From positions 19,618-83,617 of the forward strand of contig NZ_AUJX01000015.1 of the NCBI RefSeq assembly GCF_000424445.1: a DNA stretch of 64,000 nt, written 5' to 3'. The stretch comes from Oribacterium sp. NK2B42. Its GTDB lineage: Bacteria > Bacillota > Clostridia > Lachnospirales > Lachnospiraceae. Shown here in pieces: positions 8,789-16,175 of the stretch (the first letter of the stretch is position 1; every line of letters begins with the position of its first letter). Made by a program: the position numbers and the translations under genes. The notes below the pieces were generated by a model. It made no database searches, had not been told where the DNA came from, and saw nothing but the letters and a program-made list of their open reading frames with translations.

Positions 8789-8817
8789 TTGACACTTATA
8801 GGTGTTTAGATTAAAAT
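8789..8817 (+). promoter_or_regulatory. Sigma-A promoter for the plus-strand exporter gene
   Basis: TTGACA (8789-8794), a 17-base spacer and TAAAAT (8812-8817). It overlaps a minus-strand promoter at 8803-8831, and the two -35 regions are the arms of one inverted repeat. Confidence 0.7.
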
Positions 8818-8831
8818 TTGCAAAGTGTCAA
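8803..8831 (-). promoter_or_regulatory. Divergent sigma-A promoter for the small-ORF/TPR/cdaA operon
   Basis: On the minus strand TTGACA (8826-8831), a 17-base spacer and TAAACA (8803-8808). The -35 lies inside AAGTGTCAA (8823-8831), the exact inverted copy of TTGACACTT (8789-8797), so one protein could block both promoters. Confidence 0.6.
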
Positions 8832-9010
8832 AAATACGGCATAAATAATAGCTTATCAAACAAGTTTAGCACATCTTACCAGGGCATTCAAGGAAGATAA
8901 ACCGGCGCTTTATGACACTTGCGTAATGAAAATGTAATTGATTGAAAGCTTTAGAAACGTATTCCTAAGCCCGGATGGTTTAGCTGTAAATGTTTCCGAC
9001 AGGAGGATAG

Positions 9011-9511
9011 ATGGAAGGTTTAGTAAATTCTATAACACAGAATCTGCAGGGGGTTGTATCTAAGGAAATGATAGTTTTTATCATCTCCATGATGCCGGTT
9101 CTTGAACTTAGAGGAGGTCTTTTGGCGGCTTCGATTCTTAATGTTCCATACATTAAGGCGTTGATCATATGTGTGGTTGGCAATCTTCTGCCCATTCCGT
9201 TTGTGCTGTTCTTTATTGAAAAGATAGTTATGGCACTTGAGAAATTTGGACCAACAAAAAGAATTGCAATGATGCTGAGAAATAAGGTTGAAAAAAACCG
9301 TGAAGCCATAGAGAAGTACGATTTTTGGGGACTGGTTTTATTTGTAGGGATACCGTTACCTGGAACCGGAGCATGGACAGGTTCTCTTGTGGCCGGGCTC
9401 CTTCATATGAAAAGAAGAAAAGCTATTCCTGCAATACTTACCGGAGTGGTTATGGCTTCGGTTATCATGTCGATTATTTCATATGGTATTCTCGGAAATA
9501 TCATACGTTAA
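9011..9511 (+). CDS. Small multidrug-export-type membrane protein (COG2426/PF06695)
   Basis: 166 aa and one of few plus-strand genes. The motif MPVLELRGGLLAA near residue 28, the segment FGPTKRIAMMLRNK, and GLVLFVGIPLPGTGAWTGSL near residue 105 are typical of the COG2426 family, annotated as putative small multidrug export proteins and distantly DedA-like. About four hydrophobic segments are visible. A strong AGGAGG site (9000-9005) precedes the ATG. The gene stands alone: promoter at 8789-8817 and terminator at 9536-9561. The drug-export label is a family name with little experimental backing, so the substrate is unknown. Confidence 0.8.
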   Translation: MEGLVNSITQNLQGVVSKEMIVFIISMMPVLELRGGLLAASILNVPYIKALIICVVGNLLPIPFVLFFIEKIVMALEKFGPTKRIAMMLRNKVEKNREAIEKYDFWGLVLFVGIPLPGTGAWTGSLVAGLLHMKRRKAIPAILTGVVMASVIMSIISYGILGNIIR

Positions 9512-9535
9512 AAAATATTCTGAACAAATTATATC

Positions 9536-9561
9536 AAAAGGCACCTTCGGGTGCTTTTTTT
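9536..9561 (+). terminator. Terminator after the COG2426 gene
   Basis: Stem GCACC (9541-9545) / GGTGC (9550-9554) with a TTCG loop, flanked by an A-run and a T-run, so it could also stop minus-strand transcripts. Confidence 0.8.
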
Positions 9562-9585
9562 GATGGATAAGATAGAAAAATGCAG

Positions 9586-9620
9586 AAAAAAAGATGCAGG
9601 AGCCCGAGCTTCTGCATCTT
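9586..9620 (-). terminator. Terminator for tRNA-Leu
   Basis: A 13-bp stem 9591-9603 / 9608-9620 with one G-T pair and a four-base loop, followed on the minus strand by a run of T. It sits just 3' of the tRNA. Confidence 0.85.
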
Positions 9621-9629
9621 TTTTTCTAC

Positions 9630-9712
9630 TGCGGAGAAAGGGACTTGAACCCTCATGAGTGTTACCTCACACGGACCTGAACCGTGCGCGTCTGCCATTC
9701 CGCCACCTCCGC
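9630..9712 (-). tRNA. tRNA-Leu (anticodon CAG)
   Basis: Read on the minus strand, the acceptor arm GCGGAGG pairs with TCTCCGC with a terminal G-T pair. The anticodon arm is CACGG-TTCAGGT-CCGTG, giving anticodon CAG. A long variable arm (GTGAGGTAACACTCAT) marks a class II tRNA, and the T arm GAGGGTTCAAGTCCCTT is intact. The 83-nt gene ends with discriminator A; CCA is not encoded and must be added after transcription. A terminator follows at once. Confidence 0.95.
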
Positions 9713-9740
9713 GAACCATTAGATATTAGCATATTAGGAT

Positions 9741-9816
9741 TGCCCCGTCAATATCAAAATAAACTGGGTTCAGATCAAAATAAACAGGCAGAGCCTCAAA
9801 ATAAGCGGGGTTCAGA
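9741..9816. repeat. Three tandem 21-bp repeats, possible IS21-like terminal end remnant
   Basis: Units at 9754-9774, 9775-9795 and 9796-9816, each beginning TCAAAATAA, with the first and third also sharing GGGTTCAGA. They follow TGCCCCGTCAATA (from 9741). Multiple ~20-bp repeats next to a TG tip resemble the ends of IS21-family elements as I remember them. No istA/istB gene is present, so this would be a solo end. It lies 29 bases from the tRNA-Leu gene. The rest of the 9713-9916 gap holds no gene I can support. Confidence 0.45.
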
Positions 9817-9909
9817 GCTTAAGACTGCGTGAAATTCAGGTATGAAGTGAAGCTGCGGGAATGACAAGAGAAAAACCATATGGGGTTCTCGCCCCTGAAC
9901 CGTTTAAAT

Positions 9910-9940
9910 AAAAAAATACCCGGTGCTGAAACACCGGGTA
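9910..9940 (-). terminator. Terminator of the infC-rpmI-rplT operon
   Basis: A 9-bp perfect stem 9917-9925 / 9932-9940, with TTTTTTT on the minus strand beyond it. It is 24 bases after the rplT stop. Confidence 0.9.
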
Positions 9941-9963
9941 AAATGATCAATCTCTGATTCAGA

Positions 9964-10320
9964 TTACTTGTTGATCTGAGCCTTAGCTGTCTCGGCAAGC
10001 TTTGCAAATCCCTCAGGATCAGCGATAGCTACCTCTGAAAGCATCTTACGGTTCATGTCAACACCAGCTGACTTAAGACCGAACATGAACTTGCTGTATG
10101 AAAGACCGTTAAGTCTTGCTGCAGCATTGATACGTGCGATCCAAAGCTGTCTGAACTGTCTCTTTCTCTCCTTACGTCCTCTGTAAGACTCTGTGAGAGC
10201 TCTCATTACGCTCTGCTTAGCTACTCTGTAGTGTTTTGAACGAGATCCTCTGTAGCCCTTAGCAAGCTTGAGTACTCTATTATGCTTCTTCTTAGCGTTT
10301 AATCCGCCCTTAATTCTCAT
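9964..10320 (-). CDS. rplT: 50S ribosomal protein L20
   Basis: 118 aa, the usual length. The N-terminus [23 protein letters not shown] and the motif [21 protein letters not shown] are diagnostic. L20 is an early-assembling 23S rRNA-binding protein and, in Bacillus and relatives, represses its own operon by binding the infC leader. It is the last gene of infC-rpmI-rplT, 30 bases after rpmI. The leader upstream of infC (11094-11262) carries a terminator and a competing pairing that L20 could control. Confidence 0.98.
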   Translation of the reverse strand: MRIKGGLNAKKKHNRVLKLAKGYRGSRSKHYRVAKQSVMRALTESYRGRKERKRQFRQLWIARINAAARLNGLSYSKFMFGLKSAGVDMNRKMLSEVAIADPEGFAKLAETAKAQINK

Positions 10321-10350
10321 TTTAATTTCCTCCTCTAAAGACTACAAAAA

Positions 10351-10554
10351 TTAAAGATATGGAAGAATCTTCTTCATTGTCTTTACGTTTGTTGCATCAA
10401 CAACGATATCCTTGCGAAGACCTCTCTTACGCTTGGTTGTCTTCTTTGTAAGGATGTGTCTCTTATAAGCCTTGTTTCTTACGAGCTTGCCGGTTCCGGT
10501 AACCTTAAAGCGCTTAGCAGCTGCTTTCTTTGTCTTAAGCTTTAACTGTGCCAT
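10351..10554 (-). CDS. rpmI: 50S ribosomal protein L35
   Basis: 67 aa, highly basic, with the family pattern [18 protein letters not shown] and ending [10 protein letters not shown] small structural protein of the large subunit. It sits between infC (17-base gap) and rplT in the standard order. An AGGAGG ribosome site lies just before the ATG. Confidence 0.98.
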   Translation of the reverse strand: MAQLKLKTKKAAAKRFKVTGTGKLVRNKAYKRHILTKKTTKRKRGLRKDIVVDATNVKTMKKILPYL

Positions 10555-10571
10555 ATTAGCCTCCTGTGAAT

Positions 10572-11093
10572 TTACTTTTTAGGACTTATAACAATCGCCA
10601 TATTTCTGCCTTCGATTTTTGCAGGTTTATCAAGGATCGCAATGTCCTTTAATTTCTCTGCAAACTCATCAAGGATGTACTTGGACTGATTCATACGGGA
10701 CATCTCACGTCCTCTGAATCTGAGAGCAACCTTAACCTTGTTGCCCTTTTCAAGGAATTTTCTGGCAGCCGACAGCTTTGTGTTGAGATCATTGGTATCA
10801 ATGTTTGGTGTCATACGAATCTCTTTGATCTCAGTTACATGCTGGTTCTTCTTGGCCTCTTTTTCCTTACGCATCATCTCATAGCGATATTTACCGAAAT
10901 CGGCAATCTTGACAACAGGCGGCGTTGCATTGGCTGCTATCTTGATAAGATCAAGATCAGCGTCTTTTGCCATCATGTAAGCTTCCTTGGAGGACATGAC
11001 ACCTAACTGGTCTCCGTTTGCACCAATGACTCTTACTTCCTTGTCTCTAATCTGTTCGTTAATTTCGATGTCTGCGTTTTTCTTAATAGCCAT
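10572..11093 (-). CDS. infC: Translation initiation factor IF-3
   Basis: 173 aa. Binds the 30S subunit, prevents premature joining of 50S and checks the start codon-initiator tRNA pairing. The N-domain starts [19 protein letters not shown]; the linker is [19 protein letters not shown]; the C-domain carries [13 protein letters not shown]. The frame continues to 11114, but the ATG at 11093 ([11 protein letters not shown]) has GGAGAGGAG in front and matches family starts. Unlike E. coli, whose infC uses AUU, this gene appears to use ATG, so control is more likely through the leader attenuator. Confidence 0.97.
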   Translation of the reverse strand: MAIKKNADIEINEQIRDKEVRVIGANGDQLGVMSSKEAYMMAKDADLDLIKIAANATPPVVKIADFGKYRYEMMRKEKEAKKNQHVTEIKEIRMTPNIDTNDLNTKLSAARKFLEKGNKVKVALRFRGREMSRMNQSKYILDEFAEKLKDIAILDKPAKIEGRNMAIVISPKK

Positions 11094-11262
11094 AAACTCC
11101 TCTCCGTGATACAAGCTGTTAAAACAAAAAATATGGTGGATTGTAAGCCAAATCCACCATAATGAAAATACACGAAGTAATAATCAAATATGAACCCGGG
11201 TCAGTATCGTACTGCCGAGGTGAGGTGGATACCTACTTTCCTGTGTCTTAATAGACTAATGA
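11094..11262 (-). promoter_or_regulatory. infC leader with terminator/antiterminator (L20-leader type)
   Basis: A transcript from the promoter at 11263-11291 first passes a small hairpin (CAGTA-CGA-TACTG, about 11205-11217), then an intrinsic terminator: 10-bp perfect stem 11151-11160 / 11133-11142 followed by ATTTTTTG. The early leader segment ATCCACC (minus strand of 11224-11230) is complementary to GGTGGAT in the terminator's 5' arm, so it can form an antiterminator instead. L20-responsive attenuation is known for Bacillus infC; assignment here is by position and structure. Confidence 0.75.
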
Positions 11263-11291
11263 AGTCTAACATTTCTTATAATAGCTGTCAA
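11263..11291 (-). promoter_or_regulatory. Promoter of the infC-rpmI-rplT operon
   Basis: TTGACA (11286-11291), 17-base spacer, TAGACT (11263-11268) on the minus strand, giving a leader of about 165 nt. Confidence 0.65.
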
Positions 11292-11340
11292 GGGATTTTT
11301 AAAAAAATGCTTGACAGGGATAAAAAAACTGAAATGTTTC

Positions 11341-11368
11341 AAAAAACTGACCGGCCTTTTATTCCGGT
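11341..11368 (-). terminator. Terminator overlapping the engB stop codon
   Basis: Short stem 11350-11354 / 11364-11368 followed by six T on the minus strand (11341-11346). The engB TAA (11359-11361) lies in the loop. Confidence 0.6.
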
Positions 11369-11964
11369 TTGTCCGGTGAATCGATTATGTCATCGATTAT
11401 CTTGTAGATCTCCTGCAGACCCTGCTTGGTTTCGGCCGAGAAAGGAATCATGACACAATTCTCGGTTGCATTAAGACATTTTCTTATATCTGCGATCTGC
11501 TTTTTGACCTGAGATCTTTTGATTTTATCAACTTTGGTAAGTATGACAATGGGTTCAAATCCTGTGGACTGCTTCACAAAATCAAACATCTGCATATCCT
11601 GTTTTGAAGGATCGTGACGTATGTCGACAAACTGGATGACTTCTTCGATATCTTCCGAGGTCTCCAGATACTTGTTTATCATACGTCCCCATTTTTCCTG
11701 CTCTACGGCTCCGGTTGCGGCATAACCATAGCCCGGAAGGTCAACAAGGTAAAATTGATCGTTAATGTTGTAAAAATTTATGGTTCGTGTCTTACCGGGG
11801 GTCGAACTTGTTCTGGCATAGTTTTTCCGGTTGATGAAAGCATTAATGAAGGAGGATTTTCCTACATTTGACCTTCCTGCCATAACAAATTCAGGCTTCC
11901 CTGTTGAGGGAAGCTCTGATTTGACACCTAATACCTGATCGAGATTGACTGATAAGATTTTCAA
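11359..11964 (-). CDS. engB: Ribosome-biogenesis GTPase EngB/YsxC
   Basis: 201 aa, a TRAFAC-class GTPase needed for late assembly of the 50S subunit. All G motifs are visible: G1 GRSNVGKSSF, G2 around TSSTPGKT, G3 DLPGYGYA, G4 TKVDK, G5 SAETKQGL. The ORF runs upstream to 12066 inside clpX. I place the start at TTG (11962-11964) because AAGGAG sits six bases upstream and the product then begins MKILSVNLDQVLG, as in relatives. It overlaps no clpX codon with this start and lies 31 bases after the clpX stop, so the two are probably co-transcribed. Confidence 0.93.
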   Translation of the reverse strand: MKILSVNLDQVLGVKSELPSTGKPEFVMAGRSNVGKSSFINAFINRKNYARTSSTPGKTRTINFYNINDQFYLVDLPGYGYAATGAVEQEKWGRMINKYLETSEDIEEVIQFVDIRHDPSKQDMQMFDFVKQSTGFEPIVILTKVDKIKRSQVKKQIADIRKCLNATENCVMIPFSAETKQGLQEIYKIIDDIIDSPDKPE

Positions 11965-11995
11965 TGATTTCTCCTTTATGGTTCGACAGCCAGAG

Positions 11996-13294
11996 TTATG
12001 CTGATTGATTCTCACCTTTATTGAAGAATGAAGAGTCTTTACGTGATTTCTTTGATTGATCCTCATCCTTATGGGTTATTACAGGATCACCGTTGTTGCT
12101 GACAACATCCTCAGTTATCTCTACTGTTGAAATATCCGGCTCGGAAGGTATTTCATACATGATGTCTGTCATCATATCTTCCATGATGGAACGAAGACCT
12201 CTGGCGCCGGTTTTTCTTGCTACAGCCTTCTGTGCGATGGCTGAAACGGCATCTTCTGTGAACTCAAGGTTTACGCCATCTATCTCAAACAATTTCTTAT
12301 ACTGTTTTATAAGGGCGTTCTTAGGAGTTGTAAGTATCTGTTTAAGTGTATCAACATCATGAGACTGTAAGGTGACATCTACAGGTACTCTTCCTATGAA
12401 CTCCGGAATGAGACCGAACTTTACAAGATCCTCAGGCTGAACTTCCTTGAGAACGTCATCGTAGTTTTCTTTGTTCTTTTCAACTATCTCGGCACCGAAA
12501 CCTATGGAACCTGATGCAATACGCTTCTCTATAATATGCTCAAGTCCGTCAAAGGCTCCTCCGCAGATGAAAAGAATATTGGTGGTATCTATCTGTATAA
12601 GCTCCTGCTGAGGGTGCTTTCTTCCTCCCTGAGGGGGTACAGAAGCAACAGTGCCTTCAAGGATCTTAAGAAGAGCCTGCTGTACACCTTCGCCGGAAAC
12701 ATCACGGGTGATGGAAACATTCTCGGATTTCTTGGTGATCTTATCGATCTCATCGATATATATGATACCTATTTCTGCACGCTTTATATCATAATCTGCT
12801 GCCTGTATAAGCTTAAGCAGGATATTCTCTACGTCCTCTCCTACATAGCCGGCTTCTGTCAATGCTGTTGCATCGGCAATGGCAAAAGGCACACCAAGGA
12901 TCTTGGCAAGGGTCTGTGCAAGATAGGTTTTTCCGGTACCGGTAGGACCGATCATGAGAATATTTGACTTTTGTACGTCTATATCCTTTATCTTCGAAGT
13001 GATTCTTTTATAGTGATTATAAACCGCAACGGAAAGAACCTTTTTTGCATCATCCTGGCCTATAACAAATTCGTCCAGGAAGTCCTTGATCTCCTTGGGC
13101 TTTAAAAGCCTGATGTCAGATGTATCTGCGGAAGAATCATCGGAGCCGGTTTCTTCATCCAGGATTTCCTGGCATAAATCAACACACTCATCGCAGATGT
13201 AGGTGTTATTAAGACCTGCAATAAGCTTATGCACCTGCTTGGCAGACTTTCCGCAAAATGAACAGCGGATCTTGTCTTCGGGTTTCATTGCCAT
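11996..13294 (-). CDS. clpX: ATP-dependent Clp protease ATP-binding subunit ClpX
   Basis: 432 aa AAA+ unfoldase that feeds tagged substrates to ClpP. The N-terminal zinc-binding domain has four cysteines (C11, C14, C34, C37: CSFC and CDEC). Walker A is GPTGTGKT, Walker [11 protein letters not shown], and the pore loop and sensor regions ([21 protein letters not shown]) are present. The tail after EITEDVV is longer and more charged than in E. coli and may be disordered. Directly downstream of clpP (66-base gap with a hairpin), the common Firmicutes pairing. Confidence 0.97.
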   Translation of the reverse strand: MAMKPEDKIRCSFCGKSAKQVHKLIAGLNNTYICDECVDLCQEILDEETGSDDSSADTSDIRLLKPKEIKDFLDEFVIGQDDAKKVLSVAVYNHYKRITSKIKDIDVQKSNILMIGPTGTGKTYLAQTLAKILGVPFAIADATALTEAGYVGEDVENILLKLIQAADYDIKRAEIGIIYIDEIDKITKKSENVSITRDVSGEGVQQALLKILEGTVASVPPQGGRKHPQQELIQIDTTNILFICGGAFDGLEHIIEKRIASGSIGFGAEIVEKNKENYDDVLKEVQPEDLVKFGLIPEFIGRVPVDVTLQSHDVDTLKQILTTPKNALIKQYKKLFEIDGVNLEFTEDAVSAIAQKAVARKTGARGLRSIMEDMMTDIMYEIPSEPDISTVEITEDVVSNNGDPVITHKDEDQSKKSRKDSSFFNKGENQSA

Positions 13295-13317
13295 ATTTAT
13301 ACCTCATTATCAAATTG

Positions 13318-13349
13318 CCGGTTCTCGGGCCTCTTTCCCGGAGAACCGG
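13318..13349 (-). terminator. Hairpin between clpP and clpX
   Basis: A strong GC-rich stem (13318-13329 / 13337-13349 with a one-base bulge) without a proper T-run on the minus strand. It may be a partial terminator or a processing/stability element that sets ClpP:ClpX ratio. Confidence 0.45.
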
Positions 13350-13360
13350 TATAAAAACTG

Positions 13361-13987
13361 TTATTTTTTATCTTTGCTTGCAAGCCCCTGGTCACGTGAT
13401 TTGAAAATATGATCAACTATGCCGTACTCGAGAGCTTGCTCTGCTGTCATCCAGTGATCTCGTTCTGTATCAGCCATGACCTTTTCAAAGGGCTGTCCGC
13501 AGTTTGCTGCCAAAATCTCGGCCATATGCTTCTTTGTACGAAGTATCCATTCTGCTGTGATCTGGATTTCGGTAGCCTGTCCCTGAGCTCCTCCGGATGG
13601 CTGATGGATCATAACCTCTGCATTGGGAAGGATCATTCGTTTTCCTTTTGTTCCTCCCGCAAGGAGAAATGCTCCCATGGAAGCTGCCATACCAACGCAG
13701 ATTGTGGAAACATCACACTTGATATACTGCATGGTGTCATAAATAGCCATGCCATCTGTAATAACACCGCCCGGGCTGTTGATATAAAGGCTGATATCCT
13801 TGTCAGGATCCTCTGACTCAAGGAATAAAAGCTGTGCAACTACCAAAGATGCAGTGTCATGATTTACTTCATCTCCTAAAAATACAATACGTTCATTAAG
13901 AAGTCGTGAAAAAATGTCATAGGAACGTTCGCCTCTTGAGGTTGACTGAATGACATAAGGAATTGTTGTAATATCAGTGAAATTCAT
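13361..13987 (-). CDS. clpP: ATP-dependent Clp protease proteolytic subunit ClpP
   Basis: 208 aa serine protease that forms the tetradecameric chamber used by ClpX and ClpC. The catalytic triad is visible: Ser103 in GMAASMGAF, His128 in [10 protein letters not shown] and Asp177 in TERDHWM. The N-terminus [30 protein letters not shown] is standard. GGAGG precedes the ATG. Transcription probably begins at the promoter at 14011-14039, immediately beside a 15-bp palindrome that could be an operator. The terminator at 14084-14115 separates it from tig. Confidence 0.98.
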   Translation of the reverse strand: MNFTDITTIPYVIQSTSRGERSYDIFSRLLNERIVFLGDEVNHDTASLVVAQLLFLESEDPDKDISLYINSPGGVITDGMAIYDTMQYIKCDVSTICVGMAASMGAFLLAGGTKGKRMILPNAEVMIHQPSGGAQGQATEIQITAEWILRTKKHMAEILAANCGQPFEKVMADTERDHWMTAEQALEYGIVDHIFKSRDQGLASKDKK

Positions 13988-14010
13988 ATTTAACCCTCCA
14001 TTTTAAGATT

Positions 14011-14039
14011 ATTCTACTATTGTCTAAAATCGAAAACAA
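14011..14039 (-). promoter_or_regulatory. clpP promoter
   Basis: TTGTTT (14034-14039), 17-base spacer, TAGAAT (14011-14016) on the minus strand. Confidence 0.6.
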
Positions 14040-14054
14040 TGAAGTGTCACTTCA
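14040..14054. promoter_or_regulatory. Palindrome adjoining the clpP -35 box (candidate operator)
   Basis: TGAAGTG-T-CACTTCA, 7-bp perfect arms, touching the upstream edge of the clpP -35 hexamer. It does not match the direct-repeat CtsR box used for clp genes in many Firmicutes. Confidence 0.45.
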
Positions 14055-14083
14055 CTATTGGATCCGGGGTGTATTAAGAATAA

Positions 14084-14115
14084 AAAGGCGATGCAGTCAA
14101 AAATGCATCGCCTTT
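14084..14115 (-). terminator. Terminator after tig
   Basis: A 12-bp perfect stem 14084-14095 / 14104-14115 with a T-rich tract on the minus strand. Located 53 bases past the tig stop. Confidence 0.85.
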
Positions 14116-14168
14116 CTGATGGTTATAAATATATGACAGTCTGATGATTATTTATTCAGTCGATATAA

Positions 14169-15500
14169 TTATTCTGCTGACTCATCATTGTCAGACTTCT
14201 TTGACTTCTTCTCAGCCTTTACAAGATTTGCCTCAGAAACGAGGAAGTCAACTGTCTCCTGGAATGCAAGATCCTTTCTCATGCTCTCCTTCTGGGAGTC
14301 GGTAACATTCTTCATGAGATCCTCATACTTCATCTTGTAAGACTCAGCAAGCTTCTTAAATTCTTCATCAATGCGCTCATCAGATACAGTAATGTTTTCA
14401 GCCTTCATAACTGCTTCGATAACAAGAGATGTCTTGATGTTTCTCTCTGCGCTCGGAACCATCTGCTCTCTGAGCTGCTGAACAGTCTGGCCTGTGATCT
14501 TGAGATACTGATCCATAGGGATGCCCTGCTGCTGAAGTCTCATCTGATAATCGTATACCATGTTATCAAGCTGGGACTCGATCATTGCCTTAGGAATATC
14601 TACAGAAGCATTCTCTACAACCTTGGCGATAACACTGTTCTCATTAGCGGTTGTTGCTGACTTTTCCTTTAAATCCTTAAGGCTCTTCTTGAGATCCTTC
14701 TTGTACTCATCAAGAGTATCGAACTCGGAAACTTCTGAAGCGAACTCATCATCTGCTTCAGGTACCTGCTTCTCCTTTACAGCCTTGATGGTTGTCTTGA
14801 AAAGAGCTGCCTTTCCGGCAAGATCCTTTGCACCATACTCTTCAGGGAATGTAACATTAACATCAACGGTTTCGCCTGCTGAGTGACCGATAAGCTGATC
14901 CTCAAATCCCGGAATGAATGTTCCTGATCCGATTGTAAGAGGATAATCCTCTCCCTTGCCGCCTTCGAACTCCTTGCCGTCAACAGTTCCTACGAAATCG
15001 ATGGTTGCGATATCATCCTTCTTGATAGCACGCTCTACATCGATAACACGTGCATTCTTTTCAAGCTCCTGCTTGAGCTTTTCGTTAACTTCCTTGGCAG
15101 ATACGGTTGTATCAGCCTTCTCAACAGTTACACCCTTGTACTCACCAAGAGTTACTTCAGGCTTAACAGCTACTGTTGCTGTATAGATAAGGTTCTTGTC
15201 CATGCCGATCTGATCAACACCGATTTCAGGTCTTGATACGATCTCGAGACCTGACTCCTTAGCGGCATCAGGGTATGTTTTGTCGAGAATCTCGTTAAGT
15301 GCTTCCTCAAAAAATACCTGTGGACCGTAGGTCTTCACGATCATATCCTTAGGAACACGGCCTTTTCTGAAACCGGGGATGTCGAAACGTCCCTTGCTCT
15401 TGTTATATGCAACATCAATGGCCTTTAAAAACTCGGCATTGTCTACCTCTACGGTCAGCTTGGCCATATTGTTTTCAAGATTTTCAACTTTAACGCTCAT
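14169..15500 (-). CDS. tig: Trigger factor (ribosome-bound chaperone/peptidyl-prolyl isomerase)
   Basis: 443 aa, typical length. Domain order is visible: N-terminal ribosome-binding domain with signature GFRKGRVPKDMI (the FRK motif contacts L23), a central FKBP-type isomerase domain (DDIATIDFVGTVDGKEF, FIPGFEDQLIGHSAGE), and an elongated helical C-domain. I start at the ATG at 15500 (MSVKVENLENN), which has GGAGG in front; the longer frame to 15515 lacks that spacing. It acts on nascent chains at the exit tunnel. The Lys/Ser/Asp-rich end is a common disordered tail. The promoter is about 100 bases upstream. Confidence 0.97.
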   Translation of the reverse strand: MSVKVENLENNMAKLTVEVDNAEFLKAIDVAYNKSKGRFDIPGFRKGRVPKDMIVKTYGPQVFFEEALNEILDKTYPDAAKESGLEIVSRPEIGVDQIGMDKNLIYTATVAVKPEVTLGEYKGVTVEKADTTVSAKEVNEKLKQELEKNARVIDVERAIKKDDIATIDFVGTVDGKEFEGGKGEDYPLTIGSGTFIPGFEDQLIGHSAGETVDVNVTFPEEYGAKDLAGKAALFKTTIKAVKEKQVPEADDEFASEVSEFDTLDEYKKDLKKSLKDLKEKSATTANENSVIAKVVENASVDIPKAMIESQLDNMVYDYQMRLQQQGIPMDQYLKITGQTVQQLREQMVPSAERNIKTSLVIEAVMKAENITVSDERIDEEFKKLAESYKMKYEDLMKNVTDSQKESMRKDLAFQETVDFLVSEANLVKAEKKSKKSDNDESAE

Positions 15501-15599
15501 TAAGAGTACCTCCAAAACTTATCGTTTCTAAATATTTTATATGCAACCCACAGGGGAAATGCGCATACTTCTCCCGTGCGTAAGCACGTCCGAGTCAAG

Positions 15600-15628
15600 A
15601 GTATAACACGTACTTTTGCTTATATCAA
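15600..15628 (-). promoter_or_regulatory. tig promoter
   Basis: TTGATA (15623-15628), 17-base spacer, TATACT (15600-15605) on the minus strand. The ~95-nt leader contains a small hairpin around 15572-15585 (CGTGC/GCACG). Confidence 0.65.
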
Positions 15629-16105
15629 GGATTTTTGCGAAGGCAGAATGCCTCTTGCAAGTCTGGAATTTGTATATTCACCGCCGGCGGTGACATCCGG
15701 GCCGAACCATTCCGGGGCTGTAAAGGAGTTTTCCTCTTCTATTGTTTCAAATTCAACTTCTATAAGACTGAAACCGGAAAGGTCTCCTTCGAATATATCA
15801 AGCTCAGCAGTGTGTTTCCCTACAGGTATCATGTATCTTTTTTTTCTGATGATGGATCCCTCATGCTTTTTCAGGAGATTTTCATAAGATGCTTTGTCCA
15901 ACGGCAGGTTATATTCTTCGTGAAAAAAGTCTCCGATGCCTTTGTAGGTCAGTTCGTATTTGTCGGTTTCCTTACTTTCGTCATGGCGTATCCTTATGGT
16001 CGGACTAAAGTTAAGGTAAGCCTGCTCCAGAAGACGTACCGGATATTGTTCAAGGTTCTCAGGCATCTTCCTGATCAAAAATTTGCGCTCTATTTCCATT
16101 CCCAT
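15620..16105 (-). CDS. CYTH-domain phosphohydrolase/triphosphatase-like protein
   Basis: 161 aa. The family signature ExExK is present at the N-terminus (MEIERKFLI) and further charged strands follow (TIRIRHD, KYELTYKG, RKKRYMIP, AELDIFEGDLSGFSLIEVEFE), which line the triphosphate tunnel. CYTH proteins hydrolyse inorganic triphosphate or related substrates with a divalent metal. I chose the ATG at 16105 because GGAG lies eight bases upstream; the open frame reaches 16141 inside the terminator of the previous gene. Substrate cannot be read from the sequence. Confidence 0.85.
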   Translation of the reverse strand: MGMEIERKFLIRKMPENLEQYPVRLLEQAYLNFSPTIRIRHDESKETDKYELTYKGIGDFFHEEYNLPLDKASYENLLKKHEGSIIRKKRYMIPVGKHTAELDIFEGDLSGFSLIEVEFETIEEENSFTAPEWFGPDVTAGGEYTNSRLARGILPSQKSLI

Positions 16106-16123
16106 GCTTGCTTCTCCTGCGAT

Positions 16124-16154
16124 AAAAAAAGAGCCGGGCATAAAGTCCGGCTCT
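16124..16154 (-). terminator. Terminator after the S1 gene
   Basis: An 8-bp stem 16130-16137 / 16147-16154 and seven T on the minus strand; 22 bases past the S1-gene stop. Confidence 0.8.
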
Positions 16155-16175
16155 GAAAACTCTGATCAATATAAA

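Noticed and set aside
9534..9719. Minus-strand ORF starting MVRGGGGMADAHGSG
   Set aside because: It is translated from the tRNA-Leu gene and terminators.
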